From contig PGCN01000018.1 of the NCBI GenBank assembly GCA_002786385.1, positions 1 to 64,000 of the forward strand: DNA of 64,000 nt, written 5' to 3'. Each line of letters starts with the position of its first letter. Positions within the stretch are counted from its first letter, which is position 1. The notes under the pieces were generated by a model that saw only the letters and a list, made by a program, of their open reading frames with translations, searched no databases and was not told the origin of the DNA. A program made the translations under genes and the position numbers. Of this stretch, positions 16,410-25,893 are shown piece after piece. The DNA comes from Flavobacterium sp. FEMGT703F. Lineage in GTDB: Bacteria; Bacteroidota; Bacteroidia; Flavobacteriales; Flavobacteriaceae.

Positions 16410-18977
16410 TTATTTCAAAGCGTCTACTTTGGCTTTAACTTCAGCTTCAGTTCCTTCAAATTTTTGAGTAGTTGCTGTTCCACCTACTGTAGTAGTAACC
16501 GTTGCAGTAGCTTTCCCGTTATTGTTGGTGATTTCTACTCTTACATCTTTTGTAGTAGTTGAAGTTCCAGGTTTAGCACAACAATCAGCCTTTTTATCAG
16601 CAATAAATTTACCGTCTGCACCGTAGTGTGATAAACAAGCTTCTTTTTGCTCAGGTGTACAACCTAAAGAATCGCACATTTTAGCACACTCTTCTTTAGT
16701 CATGTCTTTGCATTTGCTCATATCACATTTGCCGATCATTCCGTCTTTACACTCTTTCTTCATCTCCATAGTGCATTCCATTTTCTTGGTTTCAGCACCG
16801 GCTTCATGACCTCCTAAGATTGGAGCAATTACCAATCCGATCAAACAAGTTAATTTGATTAAGATGTTCATTGACGGACCTGAAGTATCTTTGAATGGAT
16901 CACCAACAGTATCTCCGGTTACCGCTGCTTTGTGCGCATCAGAACCTTTATAAGTCATTTCACCGTTGATTTCAACACCTGCTTCGAAAGATTTTTTAGC
17001 GTTATCCCAAGCACCTCCGGCGTTGTTTTGGAACACTGCCCAAAGCACACCTGACACCGTTACTCCGGCCATGTAACCACCTAACATTTCAGCAATTAAT
17101 TGGTTGTTATCACCGTAAACTAATTTACCCACCAAAACAATGGCAATAGGGAAACCAATAGTTAATACTCCCGGTAACATCATTTCTCTTAAAGCTGCTT
17201 TAGTAGAAATCTCAACACATTTACCATATTCAGGTTTGTTTTTCCCTTCCATGATACCCGGAATTTCTTTGAACTGACGACGTACTTCGTACACCATGTC
17301 CATAGCCGCTTTACCCACAGAGTTCATGGCTAAGGCAGAGAACACTACCGGAATCATACCTCCAACGAACAACATTGCTAATACCGGTGCTTTGAAGATA
17401 TTGATACCATCAATTCCGGTGAATGTTACGTAAGCAGCGAATAAAGCCAATGAAGTCAATGCTGCAGAAGCAATAGCGAAACCTTTACCTGTAGCGGCAG
17501 TAGTGTTACCTACTGAATCCAAGATGTCTGTACGAGTACGAACTTCTTTTGGTAATTCACTCATTTCAGCGATACCTCCTGCGTTGTCAGAAATTGGTCC
17601 GAAAGCATCGATAGCCAACTGCATAGCGGTTGTAGCCATCATAGCAGAAGCTGCTAAAGCTACACCGTAGAAACCGGCAAAAGCATAAGAAGCCCAAATA
17701 GCACCAGCGAATAATAATACAGTTGGGAAAGTAGAAATCATACCTGTTGCTAAACCGGCGATTACGTTAGTTCCTGCACCTGTTGAAGATTTTTGTACAA
17801 TAGCCAAAACTGGTTTTGTACCTAAACCTGTATAGTATTCTGTTACCGATGAGATTACACCACCAACAACTAATCCTACGATAGTTGCATAGAATACTCT
17901 CATTGAAGAAATTTGTTGTGCACCTTCACCATAGAATTCCATGGTCATTACTTCAGGCAATAAATATTTTACCAAGAAGAAACAAGATACTGCTGTTAAA
18001 ATGATAGAAACCCAGTTTCCAACATTCAATGCTCCTTGCACTTGTTTTTCTTTAGCGTCATCACTTGATATTTTTACTAACATCGTTCCGATGATAGAGA
18101 ATAAGATTCCGAAACCGGCGATTGCCATTGGCAATAAAATTGGACCGATACCACCGAAAGCGTCTTCGATTTTACCACCCATATCTTTGATTACGTAGTT
18201 ACCTAAAACCATCGCAGCTAATACTGTAGCCACATAAGAACCGAACAAGTCGGCACCCATACCGGCAACGTCACCTACGTTATCTCCAACGTTATCAGCG
18301 ATAGTAGCAGGGTTACGAGGATCATCTTCAGGAATTCCTGCTTCAACTTTACCTACTAAGTCGGCACCAACGTCAGCAGCTTTAGTATAGATACCACCAC
18401 CAACACGAGCAAACAAAGCGATAGATTCCGCTCCTAAAGAGAAACCGGCTAAAGTTTCTAATACGATAGTCATATCTTCAGTAGAAGTCCATACGCCATT
18501 CATGAAGTAGCGGAAGAAGATGATAAAGAAACCTGTCAAACCAAGTACAGCCAAACCGGCAACTCCTAATCCCATTACGGTTCCACCACCAAAAGATACT
18601 TTTAATGCTTGTGGTAAGCTAGAGCGAGCAGCTTGCGTTGTTCTTACATTTGTTTTAGTAGCGATTTTCATCCCCATATTTCCGGCTAAAGCAGAAAAAA
18701 AGGCACCGAAAATAAAAGCAACTACAATTAGAATGTGCGTTGTAGGAACTACAAAAGAAATTCCTGCCAATACAGCACTTGCGATTAATACAAATACAGC
18801 TAACAATCTGTATTCTGCTTTCAAGAAAGCCAAAGCTCCTTCGTAGATGTAATCTGAAATCTCTTTCATTTTACCATCTCCGGCATCTTGCTTCAAAACC
18901 CAAGCTCTTTTTGCTGCCATAAAAAGCAGACCAATTATCGCCATAACTATTGGCACATAAATCATCATTGATTCCAT
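16410..18977 (-). CDS. hppA: Membrane-bound ion-pumping pyrophosphatase with Cys-rich C-terminal extension
   Basis: It couples pyrophosphate hydrolysis to proton or sodium export across the inner membrane. The start is set at ATG 18977 (MESMMIYVPIVMA), as the upstream 22 residues are not family-like. The core (about residues 1-727) has the expected string of hydrophobic helices and the catalytic stretch DVGADLVGKVEAGIPEDDPR followed by NVGDNVGD. GNTTAATGKG carries Ala where K+-independent enzymes have Lys, so it should be K+-dependent. Whether it pumps H+ or Na+ is not decided here. The last 128 residues (16410-16796) are unusual: about ten cysteines within 70 residues and then a Thr-rich beta-like segment, probably periplasmic given the known topology. 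Confidence 0.95.
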   Translation of the reverse strand: MESMMIYVPIVMAIIGLLFMAAKRAWVLKQDAGDGKMKEISDYIYEGALAFLKAEYRLLAVFVLIASAVLAGISFVVPTTHILIVVAFIFGAFFSALAGNMGMKIATKTNVRTTQAARSSLPQALKVSFGGGTVMGLGVAGLAVLGLTGFFIIFFRYFMNGVWTSTEDMTIVLETLAGFSLGAESIALFARVGGGIYTKAADVGADLVGKVEAGIPEDDPRNPATIADNVGDNVGDVAGMGADLFGSYVATVLAAMVLGNYVIKDMGGKIEDAFGGIGPILLPMAIAGFGILFSIIGTMLVKISSDDAKEKQVQGALNVGNWVSIILTAVSCFFLVKYLLPEVMTMEFYGEGAQQISSMRVFYATIVGLVVGGVISSVTEYYTGLGTKPVLAIVQKSSTGAGTNVIAGLATGMISTFPTVLLFAGAIWASYAFAGFYGVALAASAMMATTAMQLAIDAFGPISDNAGGIAEMSELPKEVRTRTDILDSVGNTTAATGKGFAIASAALTSLALFAAYVTFTGIDGINIFKAPVLAMLFVGGMIPVVFSALAMNSVGKAAMDMVYEVRRQFKEIPGIMEGKNKPEYGKCVEISTKAALREMMLPGVLTIGFPIAIVLVGKLVYGDNNQLIAEMLGGYMAGVTVSGVLWAVFQNNAGGAWDNAKKSFEAGVEINGEMTYKGSDAHKAAVTGDTVGDPFKDTSGPSMNILIKLTCLIGLVIAPILGGHEAGAETKKMECTMEMKKECKDGMIGKCDMSKCKDMTKEECAKMCDSLGCTPEQKEACLSHYGADGKFIADKKADCCAKPGTSTTTKDVRVEITNNNGKATATVTTTVGGTATTQKFEGTEAEVKAKVDALK

Positions 18978-19010
18978 AAATATAATTTTCGTTATAAATT
19001 TTATCGGTCG

Positions 19011-19043
19011 CAAAAGTAACAAAACTTTAACAAATAAAAACAA
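19011..19043 (-). promoter_or_regulatory. Probable hppA promoter
   Basis: On the minus strand TACTTTTG (19018-19011) matches TAnnTTTG exactly, with TTG (19043-19041) 22 bases upstream. The start codon is about 33 bases downstream of the -7 element. Confidence 0.5.
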
Positions 19044-19364
19044 TATCGCTAACGAATATTAGTTCAATTGGTATACATGTTTTTTGTGGTCTAAAACTTT
19101 GTTTGACATTTCAAATTATTGCACGGTAATTTAAAAAAACTATTTTTGAAAAACATTAATGCCTTACCCACAAATAAAGTGCTCTGGATTATAGTATCCT
19201 TGACAACAAAGAACTATGATTTGTATGTCATAAAGAAATCAAAGACAAGCTCATTACCTAACTAATATTAAAAAATTGCGAGGATAAACAAACGTTTGAG
19301 GTGGCAAAAAAACAATTAGCAAAGATGGTTGATGAACCTCTTTGGAAATTAAAACTCTTTTTTA
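19044..19364. other. Gene-free gap with short broken reading frames
   Basis: No intact gene is seen. TTG (19119-19121), a 19-base spacer and TATTTTTG (19141-19148) make a plausible plus-strand promoter for the gene at 19365. Downstream of it, two open stretches in different frames end at about 19256 (contains LWIIVSLTTKNYDLYVIKK) and 19388 (contains FEVAKKQLAKMVDEPLWKLK). They read like protein fragments and could be a decayed gene, but I recognise neither. Confidence 0.35.
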
Positions 19365-20654
19365 ATGATAGCAATTCGTCTAAATAAATTAGTTTTTGTA
19401 CTTACTATTGGATTTATCCTACTGATAAAAAGCTACTTTCTTTGGAATACTTTTCATAATGGTGATTTTAGCGAAACCAAAATATTAAAAAGCGGTGATG
19501 CCGGACACTATTTTAAAATCGCCAAAAACCTGAGTGAATTTAAGAGTTATGCCGACAACGGCACTTCAATCGCCAATGAATCCGCCACTTGGCGACCACC
19601 GGTTTGGCCATTTACCTTATCCTTGTTTTTCTACATATCAACCCATCCTCTAGCCTTATTAATCCTTAAAGTACTGTTTGAAACTTTCTTGCTGGTGACA
19701 GCCATTGTTTATTTCTACAGAAAAAACAATTACTCTTTGATTTTTTTTGGCGCTTTATTGTTGTTGCTGATTGAGCCTCAATATCTAAAATATTCCGTCA
19801 CTTTTCTTTCTGAGAGTTTTACCGCCGTTTTGATTTTACTGCTTAGTATACTGTTTATGCAGCTACAAAAAAACAAAGCACCTAATGTTTTAGTACCGAT
19901 AGTCGCAGCAATTACCGTAATGTGTCATCCGGTTTCAGTATTTTTTGTTGTTACTCTTTTAGGCATTTATCTATTATTTCATCTTAAAAACCACATTAAA
20001 AGAACCTTATTACATGGTTTACTCTTTAGTTTAATCGTATTGTCGTGGCCAATGCGCAACGCTCTTCTTTTTAACAAAGGGTTTTATTTTACCGCATCGC
20101 AAGGCTCCGCTTTTTCAAAGAGTTGGAATGAAAAAGTTTTGACCGACTTCACTAATGTTGACGGCGATTTGGCCGATGAAAATTTAAACCTCAAATACAT
20201 TGAGGCAAAAGAATTAAAAAAACCAAATAATGGTGTTTTAGAATATAGTAAACTGTATCAAAAAGGGACATGGAACTATATTAAAAGCTTAAGCTTTTCC
20301 CAACAAGTAAAAACCGCATTACGTAAATTAAAATCTAATTTTAATCCTTTTCCGGAAAAACCCAAGACAGGTTTTTTTGAAAGTCTTTCAGTTCTGTTCA
20401 GAATAATTTATTTGTTAGTTTTTGTACAACTGTTGATTCACTTGTTGAATCGGAAGAAGATTGATTTTAACTCACAACGAGACAAAGCCTTTTTGGTAGT
20501 TTTGGCTGTGCTATTGGGTCAGACTTTAATGTCAATTTACATCTATACCGGTCTCCGATTCAACTCCGTTTATTCATTGACGTTATTATTTTGTTTCTTA
20601 CTGATCAATCAACGGTGGGTGACAGACAAAATCAATCGCCTCACTAATAAATAA
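19365..20654 (+). CDS. Polytopic membrane protein, GT-C glycosyltransferase-like
   Basis: The 429-residue protein has an N-terminal membrane helix (LVFVLTIGFILLIKSYFLW) and then an exposed loop with the acidic motif KSGDAGHYFKIAKNL. About nine further hydrophobic helices follow to the C-terminus, some short, as in ArnT/PMT-like GT-C enzymes. These use a lipid-linked sugar donor and place a catalytic acidic residue in the first extracytoplasmic loop, as seen here. The acceptor and donor are unknown, and no glycan or lipid-carrier genes are adjacent. Its 3' end overlaps the convergent AlkA-like gene by eleven bases. Confidence 0.65.
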   Translation: MIAIRLNKLVFVLTIGFILLIKSYFLWNTFHNGDFSETKILKSGDAGHYFKIAKNLSEFKSYADNGTSIANESATWRPPVWPFTLSLFFYISTHPLALLILKVLFETFLLVTAIVYFYRKNNYSLIFFGALLLLLIEPQYLKYSVTFLSESFTAVLILLLSILFMQLQKNKAPNVLVPIVAAITVMCHPVSVFFVVTLLGIYLLFHLKNHIKRTLLHGLLFSLIVLSWPMRNALLFNKGFYFTASQGSAFSKSWNEKVLTDFTNVDGDLADENLNLKYIEAKELKKPNNGVLEYSKLYQKGTWNYIKSLSFSQQVKTALRKLKSNFNPFPEKPKTGFFESLSVLFRIIYLLVFVQLLIHLLNRKKIDFNSQRDKAFLVVLAVLLGQTLMSIYIYTGLRFNSVYSLTLLFCFLLINQRWVTDKINRLTNK

Positions 20655-21246
20655 ACTTCCTGTTTCTTTTTTGAAGGTAATGATGCCATAAAAAATAAGT
20701 GGCCATACTGCGATACGGTCTCCAGTTTTCGGCCAACGACAACATCTCGGCTTTATCGTTACAACCGTATAATTCTTTAAGTGTATTTACTAACGCAATA
20801 TCTCCTATCGGAAATATATCGGGCGATTGCAAGCAAAACATCAAATACACATCGATAGTCCAATGTCCGATGCCTTTGACTTGGATTAACTCGTTTCTCA
20901 AATCGTCGGGATGTTTTTCTGAAAGTGTTTCTAAGACCAACTCTTTATTCAGAATGGCTTCCGCTAAAGCTTTGAGGTAACTGCTTTTTTGGCGACTCAC
21001 ACCACAGACTCGCAAAACCTCATCAGAAGCCGACAAAATCAATTGCGGAGTGACTTCGCCCAAAGCATTTTCGATTTTTACATAACAAGCCCTGGCAGAT
21101 TCCAAGGAAACTTGTTGCTCTAAAATCAGTTTAACCAGCGTTTGAAAACCTTCAGGTCTGGTGGGCACAAGCGGATTGCCGTATTGGACATGCAGCGCTT
21201 TAAAAACTGCATCCTTCTCAACCAAAAAAGCAATGGCTTCCTGCAT
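20644..21246 (-). CDS. DNA-3-methyladenine glycosylase (AlkA-like, HhH-GPD)
   Basis: This base-excision repair enzyme removes alkylated bases. The 200 residues contain the helix-hairpin-helix LIQVKGIGHWTIDVYLMF (about 120-137) and the GPD-type segment FPIGDIALVNTL, with catalytic Asp149. The N-terminal AlkA beta domain is absent, as in the short family members. It starts two bases before the stop of the DUF5686 gene (21249), so the two may be co-transcribed. Confidence 0.88.
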   Translation of the reverse strand: MQEAIAFLVEKDAVFKALHVQYGNPLVPTRPEGFQTLVKLILEQQVSLESARACYVKIENALGEVTPQLILSASDEVLRVCGVSRQKSSYLKALAEAILNKELVLETLSEKHPDDLRNELIQVKGIGHWTIDVYLMFCLQSPDIFPIGDIALVNTLKELYGCNDKAEMLSLAENWRPYRSMATYFLWHHYLQKRNRKFIY

Positions 21247-21248
21247 GA

Positions 21249-23732
21249 TTAGAAATAAAACCCAAAGGATCCTTTGATGGTAAAATTGTTGGTATCCGGA
21301 ATGTCACGATAATTGGCGCGCCAAGCGAAATCCAAACGGAATACTTTGAAAATATTTCCGATTCCCGCACTGTATTCCCAGTATGGTTTTTCCGGCGCTT
21401 GGTACACTAAGCCCGAGGCATTGATGGCTCTGTTTTCATCAGACACGGTTCCGTAAACACCTCTTACGCCAATGATTTCTCTCAGGTTTAATTTTCGGAT
21501 ACCCGGAATTCGAGCGAAAATTTTTCCGTTAAAATTATGTTCCCATTGCAAAGTAGCATATTCATCGGCCACAAATTCGTAGAAATTAAGGTTACTGAAA
21601 GTATTTTGTATAATGAAATAGGTTTGATTCCCCGGCACCACACTCATCAACCCCAGCGGCACCTGACCGAACGTTTTTCCTAATTCCATAGTGAAATTGG
21701 AACGCCCTAAAGGCCCGATAACAACAGGCTGTTTATAATACAATTGGATTTTTTGATAATCGAAATCGCTGTCGATTAAACCTTTAAAACCTTGACTATA
21801 GTTGATAAAGAAACGGCTGTACGGACTGTCGACTTCTCTTCTTTCTACACCGTAACCGATGGTTTTTCGCTTCGGCGTATATTCTACTTGTAAGTTCAGT
21901 TCCGATTGTTTCACTTCGCTGGCCGTAGTGGTAAAAGTGTTATCGGTAAAATAATTCAAACTAAAGGTTTCGGAGGCCGATTCGAGTGTACGATAAGAAA
22001 AACCTAATTGGAAGGTTAAATTCTTCACCGGTTCCATTTCCACTGCCAAAGTACTCAAGTTGATGTTGGTCAGTTTTCCGTTGGCAGCCGTAGTAAACAA
22101 CCCTGAAGATGCGTAACTTCTACCCAAAACATCATTAGTAGTGGTTAAACTCGCACCAATTTGCTCCACATCTCTTCGATTCCCTCCGGAGATAATGACA
22201 CGGTTCTTTTTGTCAACCATCCATTTTCCGGAAACGCCGTATTTGAATTTATTGTCATCGAAACCATAAGCCGTATAAGCTTGAATACGCCATAAATCGT
22301 TTGGCCCGAAATAAGTTCTTCCGCCGGCTCTCAATCGCCAACCTTCTACATCATTGAAACCTACAGTAGAAAAAATGGGTCCGTAATCGAGTTTCCATTT
22401 CGGAATTTCGATGTAACCGCTTCCTAAAATAGACACCAAACTGTACATTTGTTTGAAGCGCTTCACGGTTTTTAAAGTGTCAATCATTTTGTAAATTCCA
22501 ACTTCATCTTTATTGAGTCGCTCAAAACGATTTTCTTCCCAATACTCATCGGATTTGGCATACACGGAATTGTCTATGTAGTTGACTTCTTCTTTGTAGA
22601 ATTTCTCCGGTTTCTTTTCATCGAATTTAAAATTGCGATATAAAGTGGTTCTTTTCCCGTAAACCCCTTTCGATTCTTCTTTTTTGCGAAGGGCAAAATC
22701 CGACATCATATAATCGCGCGTTGGCAAGAACACCGAATCATTCAATACTTCAAATTCTTGTTCGATGTAAATGTCTTTTACCCAGTTGATGTTGGCGCTT
22801 TTGGTCACCGCCATGTTAATGGTTTTGATAGCGAAAGTGGAATCGTTTACCCAAAAATCGCCTTTAAAAGTCAGCTCATTTTTACGACGCGGATAGAACA
22901 CGATGTTGTAACACCATTTGTTGTCAATGTAAGCCGTATCGGTCAACACATAATTGTACACATCAATTCCGGTGCGCGATAACGGACTGACAAAACTCTT
23001 GTCAAAGAAATTCAGATAGTTGTCATAAATATCGAAATCGTTATACAAATCTTTAATAAACATATTCACGCCATCGCCGTTGCCTAAACCTGAATTTTTG
23101 TTGGCTTTGAGAATTTCTTTGGTCTTTTTGGCTTCGTTATCGCCATAATAATCTGAAAGCGATTCGTTGATAAAGATGGGTAAATAGGTTTTACCGGTAA
23201 CGCTGGATGTATCGATATTTTTAAAGACGAACTCCATGCCTTTGAAGAGCTTGTTTTTCATGAAAGCACTGTCAATGGTATTCATATCAAACTCTACTTT
23301 CTCGTATTTTTCGTATTGGTATTGCTTGAACATTTTCAAGCCGTTTTTACGACGGCGTTCCCAAATCTTGCGCAAGATGTCTAACGCAGGATTGTCTTTT
23401 TTGGATGTTTTTCCGGCGTAAATTTTAACTTCTTTCAAGGCATTGCCTTCAGTTAAAATAACTTTAAAGTCATAATTTACCAACTTAGGCAACTTGACTT
23501 CCTTATCGGGAAAACCTACAAACGAAACGATAATAGCGGTGTAATTGTTAGGTGATTCGATGTAAAATCTTCCGTCTTCATTCGATACCACGCCTACTTG
23601 CGAACCTTTAAACACAATATTAGCATAAGGTATTGGTTGGTTGGTATTGTCGAGAACAATTCCACTTACCTTGGTTTGAGCAGACAGACTACAAACCATC
23701 AACAAAACAACTAGTGTAAATATTTTTTTCAT
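21249..23732 (-). CDS. DUF5686 / CarboxypepD_reg outer-membrane protein
   Basis: The start is taken at ATG 23732 (MKKIFTLVVLLMVCSLSAQ, a signal peptide). A TTG two codons earlier is less likely. A carboxypeptidase-regulatory-like domain spans about residues 22-105 (VSGIVLDNTNQPIPYANIVFKG style), followed by about 700 residues of the DUF5686 family with many amphipathic strands and a C-terminal strand ending in Phe, fitting an outer-membrane barrel. The function is not established. It is preceded by the pdhB terminator, so it is probably transcribed separately. Confidence 0.82.
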   Translation of the reverse strand: MKKIFTLVVLLMVCSLSAQTKVSGIVLDNTNQPIPYANIVFKGSQVGVVSNEDGRFYIESPNNYTAIIVSFVGFPDKEVKLPKLVNYDFKVILTEGNALKEVKIYAGKTSKKDNPALDILRKIWERRRKNGLKMFKQYQYEKYEKVEFDMNTIDSAFMKNKLFKGMEFVFKNIDTSSVTGKTYLPIFINESLSDYYGDNEAKKTKEILKANKNSGLGNGDGVNMFIKDLYNDFDIYDNYLNFFDKSFVSPLSRTGIDVYNYVLTDTAYIDNKWCYNIVFYPRRKNELTFKGDFWVNDSTFAIKTINMAVTKSANINWVKDIYIEQEFEVLNDSVFLPTRDYMMSDFALRKKEESKGVYGKRTTLYRNFKFDEKKPEKFYKEEVNYIDNSVYAKSDEYWEENRFERLNKDEVGIYKMIDTLKTVKRFKQMYSLVSILGSGYIEIPKWKLDYGPIFSTVGFNDVEGWRLRAGGRTYFGPNDLWRIQAYTAYGFDDNKFKYGVSGKWMVDKKNRVIISGGNRRDVEQIGASLTTTNDVLGRSYASSGLFTTAANGKLTNINLSTLAVEMEPVKNLTFQLGFSYRTLESASETFSLNYFTDNTFTTTASEVKQSELNLQVEYTPKRKTIGYGVERREVDSPYSRFFINYSQGFKGLIDSDFDYQKIQLYYKQPVVIGPLGRSNFTMELGKTFGQVPLGLMSVVPGNQTYFIIQNTFSNLNFYEFVADEYATLQWEHNFNGKIFARIPGIRKLNLREIIGVRGVYGTVSDENRAINASGLVYQAPEKPYWEYSAGIGNIFKVFRLDFAWRANYRDIPDTNNFTIKGSFGFYF

Positions 23733-23736
23733 GGGC

Positions 23737-23772
23737 AAAAAAAAACTTCATCTCTTTGATCAGATGAAGTTT
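23737..23772 (-). terminator. Terminator downstream of pdhB
   Basis: On the minus strand AAACTTCATCT (23772-23762) pairs with AGATGAAGTTT (23753-23743), 11 bp with an 8-base loop, followed by a long U run that reaches the start of the next gene. Confidence 0.85.
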
Positions 23773-23860
23773 CAAATATAGTTATTTAGGTTACTAGATT
23801 TCAGACTTCATGGAATTTTAGAGTTTTTCTAACATTCCGCCGGTCTAGTAGTCTGTAAAA

Positions 23861-24838
23861 TTATTTGTACGTTACTTTTTTTACCGCTTTAATTACATCA
23901 TCGGCATTAGGCAACCATTCTTTCAACAAAGTTGGAGAATAAGGCGCCGGTGTATCTGCTGTTGTAATTCTTTGGATAGGCGCATCTAAATAATCAAAAG
24001 CTCTTTCCTGAACCATGTAAGTCACTTCAGAAGCAACGCTGGCAAAAGGCCAAGCTTCTTCCAAAACTACCAAACGATTGGTTTTCTTAACCGAGTTGAT
24101 GATGGTATCATAATCCATTGGACGAACTGTTCTCAAATCGATAATTTCACAAGAAATACCATCTTTAGCTAATTCATCAGCAGCAATAAAAGCCTCTTTA
24201 ATGATTTTACCAAACGATACGATTGTGACATCGGCACCTTCTCTTTTCACATCGGCAACGCCTAAAGGAATAGTGTATTCTTCTTCAGGCACTTCACCTT
24301 TGTCGCCATACATTTGCTCTGATTCCATAAAGATTACCGGATCGTTATCGCGGATAGCTGATTTCAACAATCCTTTAGCATCGTAAGGTGTAGAAGGAAC
24401 AACTACTTTCAATCCCGGTGTATTCGCGTACCAGTTTTCAAAGGCTTGCGAGTGTGTAGCACCCAATTGTCCCGCAGAAGCTGTTGGACCACGGAAAACC
24501 ATCGGCATTGGAAATTGTCCGGCAGACATTTGGCGCATTTTGGCCGCGTTATTAATAATTTGATCAATCCCAACCAAAGAGAAATTGAATGTCATGAATT
24601 CCACTATCGGTCGGCAACCGTTCATCGCTGAACCCACGGCAATTCCTGCAAAACCAAGTTCTGCAATCGGGGTATCAATCACTCTTTTCGGACCGAACTC
24701 ATCCAACATTCCTTTAGAAGCTTTGTAAGCACCGTTGTATTCGGCTACTTCCTCACCCATTAAATAAACTGACTCGTCGCGACGCATTTCTTCGCTCATC
24801 GCCTCGGCAACTGCTTCTCTAAATTGTATCGTTCTCAT
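23861..24838 (-). CDS. pdhB: Pyruvate dehydrogenase E1 component, beta subunit
   Basis: It forms with the alpha subunit the thiamine-diphosphate E1 enzyme feeding acetyl-CoA into the TCA cycle. The start at ATG 24838 gives MRTIQFREAVAEAMSEEM and 325 residues, the family length. A TTG start 39 bases upstream is not needed. Typical stretches are GEEVAEYNGAYKASKG, DTPIAELGFAGIAVG, RGPTASAGQLGATHSQ and SEVTYMVQERAFDYLDAP. The alpha subunit and E2 are not in the window. A terminator follows at 23737-23772. Confidence 0.95.
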   Translation of the reverse strand: MRTIQFREAVAEAMSEEMRRDESVYLMGEEVAEYNGAYKASKGMLDEFGPKRVIDTPIAELGFAGIAVGSAMNGCRPIVEFMTFNFSLVGIDQIINNAAKMRQMSAGQFPMPMVFRGPTASAGQLGATHSQAFENWYANTPGLKVVVPSTPYDAKGLLKSAIRDNDPVIFMESEQMYGDKGEVPEEEYTIPLGVADVKREGADVTIVSFGKIIKEAFIAADELAKDGISCEIIDLRTVRPMDYDTIINSVKKTNRLVVLEEAWPFASVASEVTYMVQERAFDYLDAPIQRITTADTPAPYSPTLLKEWLPNADDVIKAVKKVTYK

Positions 24839-25074
24839 ATTTCGGATTGTGTTACTGTCTATAATTTTGAAAGGCAAAAATAAAAATTAAATACGATTAA
24901 AAAACATTTCTGTTGGTTAAATAACGGCTTAAAATGATACATCGTTCGTTCAGCCAATTTGAACCTGCTACGAAATCGATTGAAATTTGAAAAAATATTA
25001 TGCACGCATATAAAAATTAGAAATATATTTTATACTTTTACGGTCAGAAAAAAATTCACTTAATAAACGCAACA

Positions 25075-25821
25075 ATGAAAATATTAGTTTGCATCAGTCA
25101 CGTGCCTGATACTACTTCAAAAATTAACTTTGTGAACGGTGATGCGGAATTTGACACCAATGGCGTACAATTCGTAATCAACCCTAACGACGAGTTCGGA
25201 TTAACCAGAGCCATTTGGTTCCAAGAGCAACAAGGTGCCAATGTAACAGTGGTTAATGTAGGCGGACCGGATACCGAACCAACGCTAAGAAAAGCTTTGG
25301 CCATCGGTGCTAACGAAGCGATTCGCGTAAACGCTACTCCTACTGACGGTTTTTTTGTAGCCAAACAATTGGCCGAAGTGGTAAAACAAGGTCAATACGA
25401 CTTGGTAATCTGCGGTAAAGAATCGTTGGATTACAATGGCGGAATGGTTCCGGGGATGTTAGCCGGTTTGTTGGACTACAACTTTGTGAACTCTTGTACC
25501 GAATTAACTATCGACGGCAGTGCAGCCAAAGCGGCTCGTGAAATCGACGGCGGAAAAGAAACCATTTCAGCTTCATTGCCATTAGTAATCGGAGGTCAAA
25601 AAGGATTGGTTGAAGAGAAAGACTTACGCATTCCAAACATGCGCGGAATCATGACCGCCAGAACCAAAGTGTTAACTGTATTAGAACCGGTAAGCGCTAA
25701 CAACAATACCAAAGCGGTAAAATTTGAAAAACCGGCTCCGAAATCGGCTGTAAAATTATTTGCTGCGGACGATTTAGACGGCTTAATCAACGCCTTACAC
25801 AACGAAGCAAAGGTAATTTAG
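25075..25821 (+). CDS. etfB: Electron transfer flavoprotein, beta subunit
   Basis: With EtfA it accepts electrons from acyl-CoA dehydrogenases and passes them to the quinone pool. The 248 residues show the N-terminal MKILVCISHVPDTTSKI, the central LVICGKESLDYNGGMVPGMLAG and the C-terminal segment ending in LHNEAKVI typical of the family. It is separated from etfA by 72 bases of low-complexity spacer, so they form one operon. Confidence 0.96.
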   Translation: MKILVCISHVPDTTSKINFVNGDAEFDTNGVQFVINPNDEFGLTRAIWFQEQQGANVTVVNVGGPDTEPTLRKALAIGANEAIRVNATPTDGFFVAKQLAEVVKQGQYDLVICGKESLDYNGGMVPGMLAGLLDYNFVNSCTELTIDGSAAKAAREIDGGKETISASLPLVIGGQKGLVEEKDLRIPNMRGIMTARTKVLTVLEPVSANNNTKAVKFEKPAPKSAVKLFAADDLDGLINALHNEAKVI

Positions 25822-25893
25822 TATTCAGTGTTCAGTCTCAGTAGGCAGTTTTTAACCTACAACTTAGAACGTACAACTTAAAACAAAAAAATC
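25822..25893. repeat. A/T-rich word-repeat spacer between etfB and etfA
   Basis: The spacer contains near-repeats such as ATTCAGTGTTCAGT and CAACTTAGAACGTACAACTT. It is the same style of low-complexity spacer as 27776-27845 and 36071-36143. Confidence 0.45.

Noticed and set aside
19159..19194. An 11-codon frame (MPYPQIKCSGL) after a promoter, considered as another leader peptide
   Set aside because: No enrichment for a regulatory amino acid and no terminator hairpin follows it.
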